A stretch of 12,534 nt of DNA from a bacterium Ga0077546 (GTDB lineage: Bacteria; Cyanobacteriota; Vampirovibrionia; Obscuribacterales; Obscuribacteraceae): contig LNEX01000247.1 of assembly GCA_001464165.1 (NCBI GenBank), positions 1 through 12,534 on the forward strand, in the 5' to 3' direction. The position numbers and the translations under genes are program-made. The notes beneath the pieces were generated by a model, which was not told the origin of the DNA, ran no database searches, and saw only the letters and a program-made list of their open reading frames with translations. Positions 1 through 6,700 of this stretch are shown here, one piece after another; the stretch's first letter is position 1; each line of letters opens with the position of its first letter.

Positions 1-231
1 TACACTGTCATCGCAATAACTGCTGGTAAAGGCCATGGGGGCTTGCAGGAATCGCATTTTATGTTTGGTGGAATTGAGAGCCTCGAAATGATAATGACTG
101 TGGTGCCAGAGGAAAAGGTTGAGCCAATTCTTTCAGGCTTGAGAACGATCTTCAGTCACCATTCAGGAGTTATGTTTGTGTCAGATGTTGCCGTGACAAG
201 AAGAGAGTATTTTGGCAAAACGACTAGTTAG
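1..231 (+). CDS. P-II-like signalling protein, C-terminal part (5' end outside window)
   Basis: The frame is open from base 1 (reads YTVIAITAGKGHGG...) to a TAG at 229-231, so about 76 C-terminal residues are visible and the start lies upstream of the window. The pattern of a short glycine-rich loop (GKGHGG), then VVPEEKVEPILSGLR, then HSGVMFVSDVAV fits the ferredoxin-like fold of the P-II (GlnB) superfamily, best the P-II-like branch often found beside heavy-metal RND efflux genes. Canonical P-II proteins have a long T-loop with the modified Tyr in a YRG context; here the loop is short and that Tyr is absent, so uridylylation is unlikely. TTG at 43 or ATG at 61 could act as starts, but the homologous residues before them argue for truncation by the window edge. 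The ligand and partner cannot be told from this piece. Converges with the next gene, 14 nt away. Confidence 0.72.
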   Translation, partial: YTVIAITAGKGHGGLQESHFMFGGIESLEMIMTVVPEEKVEPILSGLRTIFSHHSGVMFVSDVAVTRREYFGKTTS

Positions 232-245
232 TGGATTTACGATCT

Positions 246-902
246 CTATTTATGAGTATTTTCGTCGGGCACTTTGATAGTAGCCGTAACACTGGTTGTT
301 GCTGGCTTAAGCACTCGGCGTAAGTAGCGCTCGTTAGTCTCCCATGGTTTTGGTAGGTATCCAGTAAGTTTTTTTAAGTTTGCCTTGGCTTTGATTGCTC
401 TGTCTGGGTCTTGAAAGAGGCTTACTCCAATGCCTATTCCTTTGTATGTCAAGCCTTTTTCATCTCCAGTCTCATTTCTTGCCACCATTAGCCAATTCCT
501 AACGCATGTATTGAAGACCTCTGGATCTTTATTAACTTGATGCGAAAGCTTCTCTTGCAGGGCCTCAGCATAGAGGCATCTTGCATCGGTGTCGTCTGGG
601 TCGAGCTTTACAGCTTCCTTCAGAAGTCTGATTGCCTTCTTGTAATTGTGGTGTCTCATTGACTGCTTTGCTGAAAGCAGAAGTGTGCGCGCGTTGACTT
701 CCGAAAACATATTGTCCGAGCCAACTAAGCTTAGACGGTCATTCTTCTCAGTTTCTGTTGATACTATTTCTTTCGCTTCCTTTACTTGCGTATCTTTTAC
801 TTGCGTATTAATCTCGAGTGATGAAGCTTGTTTTGCTGAAGCTGTTAGTGAGATGACCACGGATATAGTCAAGCAATTTTTCAATAGTATCTGCACTGAC
901 AT
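246..902 (-). CDS. Secreted/periplasmic protein with one TPR-like repeat
   Basis: 218 residues. The N-terminus has Lys8, a hydrophobic stretch of about residues 10-21 and an ASA cleavage-like site near residue 23, so export by Sec is likely. Residues about 70-120 form a TPR-like helical pair (ARTLLLSAKQSMRHHNYKKA, then AIRLLKEAVKLDPDDTDARC), with the usual Tyr, Ala and Pro positions. A C-terminal module (about 128-200: CVRNWLMVARNETGDEKG, SLFQDPDRA, LTGYLPKPWETNERYL) is not a TPR; I recall similar tails in TPR proteins of Obscuribacterales-like genomes, but cannot check. The ATG at 902-900 is preceded on the minus strand by AAGGAAG about 10 nt upstream. Residues 33-42 repeat TQVKD/TQVKE from a 15-nt tandem duplication. 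The role is probably protein-protein contact in the periplasm; no enzyme motif is seen. Confidence 0.78.
   Translation of the reverse strand: MSVQILLKNCLTISVVISLTASAKQASSLEINTQVKDTQVKEAKEIVSTETEKNDRLSLVGSDNMFSEVNARTLLLSAKQSMRHHNYKKAIRLLKEAVKLDPDDTDARCLYAEALQEKLSHQVNKDPEVFNTCVRNWLMVARNETGDEKGLTYKGIGIGVSLFQDPDRAIKAKANLKKLTGYLPKPWETNERYLRRVLKPATTSVTATIKVPDENTHK
781..810. repeat. 15-nt in-frame tandem duplication in the TPR gene
   Basis: Two copies of TTTACTTGCGTAT plus two variable bases (781-795 and 796-810), identical at 13 of 15 positions. On the minus strand they encode TQVKD and TQVKE in the linker after the signal peptide. The unit is a whole number of codons, so the frame is kept. Confidence 0.85.
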
Positions 903-1215
903 GACGGTGGCACTTCCTTTTCTTTCAGAAATTTGTTGCTGTGAACTTTTAAGCTTCTATCGATAAATTATTTTCAGAGCCAAGATTTAGGTTAGGGCTG
1001 GCCGTTCCGTCTTCGCGGGTCAAGCGGCTGTCGCGCTAAGTGCTAGCTGTTCTCTTCTCCTTATTGGTCATGAATACAGTAATCGTGCAACAAGAATAGA
1101 GCAAAGTTTTCATATATTCGGAGATTTGCATACTTTATTATCTGCATTTTAAATCATTATCCTTTCACCTTCCTTTTATCAGCTGTTTAATAAGCGCTGG
1201 CTAATCCTGGCGAAG

Positions 1216-1259
1216 CGAAGAGTTATAAGGGGCTGCGGTCACTCTTTGTATTTTTTTTT
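1216..1259 (+). terminator. Possible Rho-independent terminator or attenuator
   Basis: CGAAGAGT at 1216-1223 can pair with ACTCTTTG at 1241-1248 (8 pairs including one G-U). It is followed after two bases by nine consecutive T (1251-1259). The loop is long (17 nt) and the stem only moderately GC-rich, so it is not a classic strong terminator. It points in the + direction towards the exporter operon but lies 400 bp before it. No + strand gene directly upstream needs it, so it may end an unseen small RNA or act in a leader. Confidence 0.33.
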
Positions 1260-1318
1260 GAGCGGCCTCTAGCGGAATATTGCTGACGGCTGATGAAGAT
1301 CTATGCGTTATTAAGAAT

Positions 1319-1409
1319 GCTGAGCCTTGCCTTCGCCGCAGGGAAGCGCTCTGGCATTGGAGCATAAACATCAATTTATTAACTCACTAATTCATTGGCC
1401 AGGCTCAGC
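1319..1409. repeat. Long-range inverted repeat (9-bp arms)
   Basis: GCTGAGCCT at 1319-1327 is the exact reverse complement of AGGCTCAGC at 1401-1409. The 73 nt between contain a smaller pairing, GCTC with GAGC, around 1348-1363. This could close a structured leader RNA or be chance; no known RNA family is recognised. Confidence 0.4.
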
Positions 1410-1662
1410 CAGGCAAGCTATTTGTTAGTCTTGACTTAATGGTGCAGAATATCTCTTTCTGGCATAAACACGAGACCTGCAGGTCGATCCCACTCCTGTT
1501 AAATCTCGTTTGTAATCAAGAATAGCGCGTTTTATGTTCAAGTATTCAAATACATGCATGAGTATGCATGACGTGATATACTTGGCTTACTGCGGTCGGT
1601 CCTTCATCCGTACGAGAGGATTCTTGCGTTACTTGGGCGCGTTGTTCGGAGTTGTGTTTAGA

Positions 1663-3525
1663 ATGAGAACAGATGAACTCAATGACGTAGTTGACGCCCA
1701 TCACGCACTCCACGGCGTTCGGTCTGAGCCGTTCGGTCATTTGGGGCATGAATCAGGAGTTTCGCCTCTCAAGCGGCTCTGGGATATGCTTCTAGAAGAT
1801 AAGCGCGACTTATTCGTCCTTGTCACGTATACCATGATAACTGGCTTTATTTCTCTTGCCGTTCCGCTTGCTGCGCAAGCTCTGGTCAATACCATCGCTG
1901 CTGGTATCTTCTTGCAGCCTCTCATTGTTTTGTCTCTGCTTGTGCTGGCAGGTCTTGTTTTCAGTAGTATCTTGCGGATGATGAAGCTTTGTTTGGTCGA
2001 GAATCTAGAACAGCGAATTTTTGCCCGCATTACACTATCGCTTAGTGAGCGTATACCTGAGATCAAAGCCTCTGCTTTGACAGATGAGTACATGCCAGAG
2101 CTGATTAACCGTTTCTTTGACGTGGTCAATGTGCAAAAGGCTTGGGGAAAGCTTTTGCTAGAGATGCCCACTGCACTTCTGCAGGTTTTTGTAGGGCTTC
2201 TACTTATGGCTTTTTACAGCCCCTTTTTGTTAGCATTTGACTTGATTATTATCGTTTTCATAGTGTTCGCGACAGCTGTTCTTGGTATCGGTGGGCTTAG
2301 AACAAGCATCGCTGAGTCTGTGCTCAAGTATAGGCTGGCTGAATGGCTGGAAGATATGGGGCGCTGTCAGACAAGCCTTAAGACTAACGGGACATCTCAA
2401 TACCTTAACCAGCGAACAGACAACCTAGTTATGCGATATCTGGTTGCGAGGAGGTCTCATTTCGCTGTAATTTTCAGGCAGGCTTTTGGTACATATTTCT
2501 TTCAGGCTCTTGCGAGCGCCGGTATTCTGGCTGTGGGTGGGTGGCTTGTAATTAATCGACAATTGACTCTCGGTCAACTTGTGGCTGCCGAGATTGTTGT
2601 CTTGACAGTACTTGCTGCCTTAGAGAAGCTGATACGAAACTGTGATACTTTTTACGATCTTTTAACTGGTTTGCATAAGGTTGGTCATCTCACCGATCTA
2701 CCGCTTGAGAGAGGCACTGGAATTGAGCTGCCTTTTAACAATTGTGGCTTGAGCGTTGCATGTCGTGGAGTTCGATTTTCGTATAATCAAAGTCGGGAGA
2801 TTCTCACCGGCGTTGACTTGCGCTTGCAGGCTGGGGAGCGAGCCAGTCTTGTCGGTGCCAGTGGTGCGGGAAAATCCACATTAGCTTCTATACTTTGCGG
2901 ATTGCATGAAGCTAGTAATGGCACCATAGAAATGGCAGGGCTCGATATAAGAGATATCGATTTGAAGAGCCTCCGGCGCAGTGTTGGCCTGGTTGGGGAT
3001 ACGAATGAGATCTTTGAAGGCACTATTGAAGACAATGTTAGTCTGGGAAGATCATTTGTTACTCACCAAGATGTTCGTTGGGCTTTAGAGTTGGCTCAGT
3101 TCGATGATGATCTTGTTAATGCTCCGTACGGCCTCAGCACGATGCTTGTAAGCGGCGGTCGGAACCTATCGAGGGGACAGGTTCAGCGCTTGTTGATTGC
3201 TAGAGCCGTAGCCGAGAGGCCAAGGCTGCTGATTCTTGATGAAGCCTTTACCGGTATTGATGAGAAGACAAAACTTAAAATTATTGATGCTCTCTTTGAG
3301 CCTGAAAATTTGTGGACCGTTCTTGATATTTCGCACGACGCTGAAGTGGTTATGCGTTCAAGTAAAGTTTACGTCTTATCTTCTGGGCGTATAGTTGAGT
3401 CCGCATCGCCAGCAGATCTAGCTTGGCGCAACGAGAGCGAGTTTTCGACTCTCTTTCCTGATTTGGCCAAACAAATACGCTCATTCGAACGCCGCAAAAC
3501 AGCCAGAGACGGAGGTGGGCAATAG
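1663..3525 (+). CDS. ABC exporter, fused membrane and ATPase domains (type I secretion-like)
   Basis: 620 residues from ATG 1663, chosen because GGAG lies at 1648-1651. The frame is open back to ATG 1534 (+43 residues, no Shine-Dalgarno), so the start is uncertain. About six membrane segments (roughly 50-73, 84-106, 168-188, 189-211, 277-299, 304-321) precede a nucleotide-binding domain. Visible there are A-loop Tyr374, Walker A GASGAGKST 398-406, signature LSRGQ 502-506, Walker B LLILDE 522-527 and H-loop His558. The Q-loop Gln is replaced by Asp446 (VGLVGDTNEIFEGTI). There is no N-terminal C39 peptidase, so it would not cleave double-glycine leaders. The protein would homodimerise in the inner membrane and drive export through the adaptor and channel encoded next: its TAG and the next gene's GTG share one base. 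The family resembles exporters found with HlyD and TolC genes in planctomycetes and proteobacteria (from memory). Substrate (peptide, protein or small toxic compound) unknown. Confidence 0.88.
   Translation: MRTDELNDVVDAHHALHGVRSEPFGHLGHESGVSPLKRLWDMLLEDKRDLFVLVTYTMITGFISLAVPLAAQALVNTIAAGIFLQPLIVLSLLVLAGLVFSSILRMMKLCLVENLEQRIFARITLSLSERIPEIKASALTDEYMPELINRFFDVVNVQKAWGKLLLEMPTALLQVFVGLLLMAFYSPFLLAFDLIIIVFIVFATAVLGIGGLRTSIAESVLKYRLAEWLEDMGRCQTSLKTNGTSQYLNQRTDNLVMRYLVARRSHFAVIFRQAFGTYFFQALASAGILAVGGWLVINRQLTLGQLVAAEIVVLTVLAALEKLIRNCDTFYDLLTGLHKVGHLTDLPLERGTGIELPFNNCGLSVACRGVRFSYNQSREILTGVDLRLQAGERASLVGASGAGKSTLASILCGLHEASNGTIEMAGLDIRDIDLKSLRRSVGLVGDTNEIFEGTIEDNVSLGRSFVTHQDVRWALELAQFDDDLVNAPYGLSTMLVSGGRNLSRGQVQRLLIARAVAERPRLLILDEAFTGIDEKTKLKIIDALFEPENLWTVLDISHDAEVVMRSSKVYVLSSGRIVESASPADLAWRNESEFSTLFPDLAKQIRSFERRKTARDGGGQ
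3511..3518 (+). promoter_or_regulatory. Strong Shine-Dalgarno deciding the GTG start of the adaptor gene
   Basis: GGAGGTGG lies 6 nt before GTG 3525, inside the last codons of the ABC gene. It fixes the start and indicates coupled translation through the TAGTG stop/start overlap. Confidence 0.85.
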
Positions 3526-5018
3526 TGGATTTAACAGAAACAGATAATTCTGAAGCTGTAAAAGCTGATACCGTTATCTCTGCCCAAGCACCCATTGAGT
3601 TACCTCCTTTACTTTCTCCGCCTCCTTTGCCTAAGCGAATGAAGCGGCTACCGCATAGATATAAATCGCTTCAAGCAGTAGAGTCTTCGCGCGGTTATCT
3701 GTTGCTCGCCTTGGTTCTAACTGTGTTTTTGCTTGCCTTGGCAGGCATTTTGGCTTTTGTGCCATGGCAGCAGTCTATTTCTGGTATTGGCAAAATCATG
3801 ATTGTTTCTCCGATGGAACGCCCGCAGAGCATTGAGGCGCAGATACCAGCCAGACTTCAAAGTTGGCATGTTCGTGACGGTCAGTATGTCAAAAAGGGCC
3901 AGTTAATAGCTGATTTGATTGATTTAGATTCTAAGTTTTTGGATCCTAAGCAGATACAACAACTGGAGGCTCAGAAGCAAGCATTAATTGGTCGTCGCAG
4001 CGCGGCTCAAGCCAGAGCACAGGCGTTGCAACGGCAAGTCGGTAGTCTTAAGCTATCCCAAGGGGCTGCTATTCCGTCTACCAGAGAGCGATCTGCTCAG
4101 GCTCATGATCGTATTGAAGCGGCAAAGCAAGCAATAGAAGCGGCAAAGCAGAACGCATTAACTACCGAACTTAATTTGCAGCGACTAAGAGAATTGTTTG
4201 ATAAAGGTGTTCGTTCAAAGCGTGACTTTGAGTTGGCTCAGCTCGACCATACACGAGCACTCACTGACGTGCAGAGAGCAATTGCGGCATTAGACATCGC
4301 CCTTCGTGATAAGACGGTAGCTATTTTTGACCAAGATAAGGTGGTAGCGGATACCGAAGCTGCTATGAGTGGTATTTCTGCGGCCATTGCTTCGGCTGGA
4401 GAGACCGTTGAGACTACTACAGCAGAAATCTGCAAATTAGACATAGATCTTCAGAATCTTCGGCGGCGTATGGAACAGAGAAAGGTCTTCGCACCCTGCG
4501 ATGGAAGAATTGTCCGCCTTATGTGTGTTGGTGCTGGCGAGACTGTTGATGCGGGAACAGTTTTGGCTGTCTTAGCCCCTCAGACCGAAGACCTAGCGGC
4601 TGAGCTGACTATAAGTGACAATGATGCTCCTCTAGTTTCTGTCGGTCGACCTGTGCGATTACAGTTTGCTGGTTGGCCAGCTTTGCAGTTTGCTGGTTGG
4701 CCCTCCATTGCCGTTGGTACTTTTGGCGGCAAAGTGGCGGTTATTGATGCTAGTGATGACGGTAAGAGCTGCTACAGGGTTATTGTTAAACCCGATCTCG
4801 ATTTAATTGCTAGTGGGCGAGATGAGCCATGGCCATCTTCTAAATTCTTGCGTCCAGGGGCTGAGGCAAGCGGTTGGATAATGCTCGATACTGTTCCTCT
4901 TGGGTTTGAGTTGTGGCGACAGTTCAATTCCTTCCCTCCGACGGTAAAGCCAGAGGAACTAGGATTACATAAAGGTTCTGATGTTGGTAAGTCAGAGAGT
5001 AAGAGAAAATCAAAGTAG
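3525..5018 (+). CDS. HlyD-type membrane fusion protein (periplasmic adaptor)
   Basis: 497 residues. A proline-rich cytoplasmic N-terminus (about 1-55) leads to one membrane helix (about 57-80). A biotinyl-lipoyl half follows (about 100-135, QSIEAQIPARLQSWHVRDGQ...KKGQLIADL), then a long alanine/glutamine-rich coiled-coil hairpin (about 140-320). The second lipoyl half is VFAPCDGRIVRL...GETVDAGTVLAVLAP (321-352), and a beta-barrel part follows. This is the HlyD/EmrA architecture linking an inner-membrane ABC pump to a TolC channel. Residues 379-394 read LQFAGWPA then LQFAGWPS, and residues 197-210 read IEAAKQA then IEAAKQN; both are short tandem duplications at DNA level. The C-terminus contains FLRPGAEASGWIML...GFELWRQFNSFPP and a lysine-rich end. 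It is the second gene of the exporter operon, with a strong Shine-Dalgarno at 3511, and ends 23 nt before the channel gene. Confidence 0.9.
   Translation: MDLTETDNSEAVKADTVISAQAPIELPPLLSPPPLPKRMKRLPHRYKSLQAVESSRGYLLLALVLTVFLLALAGILAFVPWQQSISGIGKIMIVSPMERPQSIEAQIPARLQSWHVRDGQYVKKGQLIADLIDLDSKFLDPKQIQQLEAQKQALIGRRSAAQARAQALQRQVGSLKLSQGAAIPSTRERSAQAHDRIEAAKQAIEAAKQNALTTELNLQRLRELFDKGVRSKRDFELAQLDHTRALTDVQRAIAALDIALRDKTVAIFDQDKVVADTEAAMSGISAAIASAGETVETTTAEICKLDIDLQNLRRRMEQRKVFAPCDGRIVRLMCVGAGETVDAGTVLAVLAPQTEDLAAELTISDNDAPLVSVGRPVRLQFAGWPALQFAGWPSIAVGTFGGKVAVIDASDDGKSCYRVIVKPDLDLIASGRDEPWPSSKFLRPGAEASGWIMLDTVPLGFELWRQFNSFPPTVKPEELGLHKGSDVGKSESKRKSK
4113..4154 (+). repeat. 21-nt tandem duplication adding a heptad to the adaptor coiled coil
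   Basis: ATTGAAGCGGCAAAGCAAGC (start of 4113-4133) is repeated at 4134-4154 with 4 differences in 21. Each unit encodes seven residues (IEAAKQA, IEAAKQN), exactly one coiled-coil heptad, so the insertion would keep the helix register. Confidence 0.82.
4659..4706 (+). repeat. 24-nt tandem duplication in the adaptor beta-barrel region
   Basis: Two 24-nt units (4659-4682 and 4683-4706), 20 of 24 identical, encode LQFAGWPA and LQFAGWPS. From memory, related adaptors also show a doubled QFxGWP motif. If so, the duplication is an old family trait and the nucleotide similarity reflects constraint rather than a recent event. Confidence 0.82.
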
Positions 5019-5041
5019 AGATTAGAGAGAAAGGTTTGGTC

Positions 5042-6607
5042 GTGCCGCCATTTGCAAGACAAAAGACGTTGCGTAATTTTAGAAGCAGAATCTTTATTGC
5101 GATTCTCGTCAATGTGTTGCTTTCAGCGGGCCACAGTGAAAGAGTTTTTGCTTTGGATAGACAAGTTTCTGCTCAGGCTCAGCCGAGGAAAATCGCCAGC
5201 ACCTCAAACGCGCCTGCGGACTCAGGTGGTGATATCCCCCCATTGCGCTTGATGCGCCTGGGTACAAATCTTTCAGAGAAAGTTATTTCGTTTGATTCAT
5301 TCATTCAGACCGTCGATAAATACTATCCTAAACTTTTGAGTGCCGATGCAGAGCGGTTGATTGCTGGGGCTAAGCGTTTAGAAAAGGCGGGCGCGTTTGA
5401 TCCAGTTCTTTCTACGGTGCATGAATACCAGCGTGTTCAAGATATTGTAAATCCTGGGAAGGCGAAAGATGCTATTCACAATGAAGGCAGAGTCGATCTA
5501 CTAACGCGCTCTGGAATCAAGGTATTCACACAATTTCGCCTCAATCCCAACGACACTAAAACTCCCTTTATTCCCACCGGAAGAGCTGGTGAGTATTCTG
5601 CTGGTTTTAGTGTTCCACTTTTGCGCGGATTGAAAATTAACGAGAAGGTTGCGGCAGAACAGCAAGCAAAATTGGGAGAGCCGCTGGCTGCTCAGGTATT
5701 TGGTGGCACACGGTTAGAGGTTTTGTTAAAGGCGGCTGCTACATATTTTGATTGGGTCGGCGCCAAGGCGCGGGTTGATATTGCCAGTGACTTGCTGAAG
5801 ATTGCTGAGGCTCGCGTTGGTCAGATCAAGATGCGTGTTCAAAGTGGTGATTCGCCCGCTCTAGATGTCGCTGAATCAGAACAAGAGATTCAGCGTAGAC
5901 AGGCTACTCTTGTGAAGACACAAAGAGAGTTCCAGAAGGCGGCTCTGTTGTTATCAGTTTTTTTCTGGGATGAGAATGGCAATCCAAAGGCTTTGCCGAA
6001 AATTTCGGAGGTTCCAGCTCTTGTTCCTGAGCCGAGTCAGCTAGCTGATTCTGTTTGGATGGAGGGAAGGAAGCAGGCGATAGCAGGCAGACCAGAGCTC
6101 AAGAAGATTGAGCTGGAGCGGCAGCAGACAAAAATTGCGGTGCGGTTGGCGCAAAACATGATATTGACTGTAATGGATGCATATTACTCTCAGGGGGCCG
6201 ATACCGGCTTGCAAGGTATAGGCTCAGTGATGAGAGGGGGAATGGTTATCTCTGCACCTTTACGACAGCGATCTGCTCGGGGACAATTGCAAGCGGCACA
6301 GCTCAAGCTGCGCAAACTTGATTACGATGAGAAAACTGAGCGCTTGCGCATTCAGGCCGAAGTTGATGATACCGTATCTGCTGCAAACACTTCGTTCGAA
6401 CGCTTCGAAGCAACCTTAGTCGAGGTCAAGAAGGCTAAGGAAGTCGAAACAGGCGAACGGTTGCGCTTTTCTGCTGGTGATAGCACGTTGTTTCTGGTTA
6501 ATCAAAGAGAGCGCACAACCGCTGAAGCACAGATGCGTCTGGTCGAAGCGCATGTTGACTATTTACAGGCGCTGGCAGCATTCAAGGCTGTTACTTGCAG
6601 GCTTTAG
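5042..6607 (+). CDS. TolC-family outer-membrane channel protein
   Basis: 521 residues from GTG 5042, chosen because AAAGG at 5030-5034 is 7 nt upstream; an in-frame TTG at 5036 is too close to it. A signal peptide is clear: Arg-rich start, hydrophobic IFIAILVNVLLSAG, cleavage near VFA-LD (residues 37/38). The rest has the two-fold outer-membrane efflux protein pattern. First comes DSFIQTVDKYYPKLLSADAE (family: periodic helices near the barrel entry), then a beta segment ending YSAGFSVPLLRGLKIN. Long helices follow (ARVGQIKMRVQSGDSPALDV), and the second repeat ends MVISAPLRQRSARGQLQAAQ with further helices to the C-terminus (GERLRFSAGDSTLFLVNQRE). As a trimer it would span the outer membrane and take substrate from the ABC/HlyD pair encoded just upstream (23-nt gap after the adaptor gene). 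No terminator seen after it. Confidence 0.9.
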   Translation: MPPFARQKTLRNFRSRIFIAILVNVLLSAGHSERVFALDRQVSAQAQPRKIASTSNAPADSGGDIPPLRLMRLGTNLSEKVISFDSFIQTVDKYYPKLLSADAERLIAGAKRLEKAGAFDPVLSTVHEYQRVQDIVNPGKAKDAIHNEGRVDLLTRSGIKVFTQFRLNPNDTKTPFIPTGRAGEYSAGFSVPLLRGLKINEKVAAEQQAKLGEPLAAQVFGGTRLEVLLKAAATYFDWVGAKARVDIASDLLKIAEARVGQIKMRVQSGDSPALDVAESEQEIQRRQATLVKTQREFQKAALLLSVFFWDENGNPKALPKISEVPALVPEPSQLADSVWMEGRKQAIAGRPELKKIELERQQTKIAVRLAQNMILTVMDAYYSQGADTGLQGIGSVMRGGMVISAPLRQRSARGQLQAAQLKLRKLDYDEKTERLRIQAEVDDTVSAANTSFERFEATLVEVKKAKEVETGERLRFSAGDSTLFLVNQRERTTAEAQMRLVEAHVDYLQALAAFKAVTCRL

Positions 6608-6635
6608 TAGGGGCACTAATGTGTGCTAGACAGGG

Positions 6636-6683
6636 TTGACGAATGACAATATATATAGATATGCTAATCTTTGCAAGCGTCAA
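6636..6683 (+). promoter_or_regulatory. Probable promoter/operator region of the ArsR-family gene
   Basis: TTGACG (6636-6641) with TATGCT (6660-6665) at 18 nt makes a reasonable sigma-70-type promoter after the channel gene. The segment between is AT-alternating (ATATATATAGATAT). The -35 hexamer is mirrored by CGTCAA at 6678-6683, and AGAT/ATCT (6657-6660, 6667-6670) forms a small dyad over the -10. ArsR-type repressors bind AT-rich dyads overlapping promoters, so autoregulation is plausible but not shown. Confidence 0.4.
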
Positions 6684-6700
6684 TCAGACAGGGAGCAGCA

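Larger units (their letters stand above)
903..1662. other. Long non-coding stretch upstream of the ABC exporter operon
   Basis: About 760 bp with no convincing gene on either strand. A weak + strand frame runs in from 1534 (ATG) into the ABC gene; it may be an N-terminal extension or untranslated leader. Contents I can support are a terminator-like hairpin plus T-tract (1216-1259), a 9-bp inverted repeat (1319-1327 with 1401-1409) enclosing a 73-nt loop, and the 9-mer GCATAAACA at 1362 and again at 1462. A TTGACT hexamer at 1431-1436 looks like a -35 box but has no acceptable -10 at 16-18 nt. No tRNA cloverleaf seen. Confidence 0.6.

Noticed and set aside
646..966. Plus-strand frame opposite the TPR gene
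   Set aside because: Antisense shadow: Ser/Cys/Phe-rich composition, no ribosome-binding site, and the minus-strand gene has signal peptide and TPR features.
1431..1460. TTGACT as -35 box of the exporter operon promoter
   Set aside because: No -10-like hexamer at 16-18 nt; the nearest AT-rich hexamer is 13 nt away.
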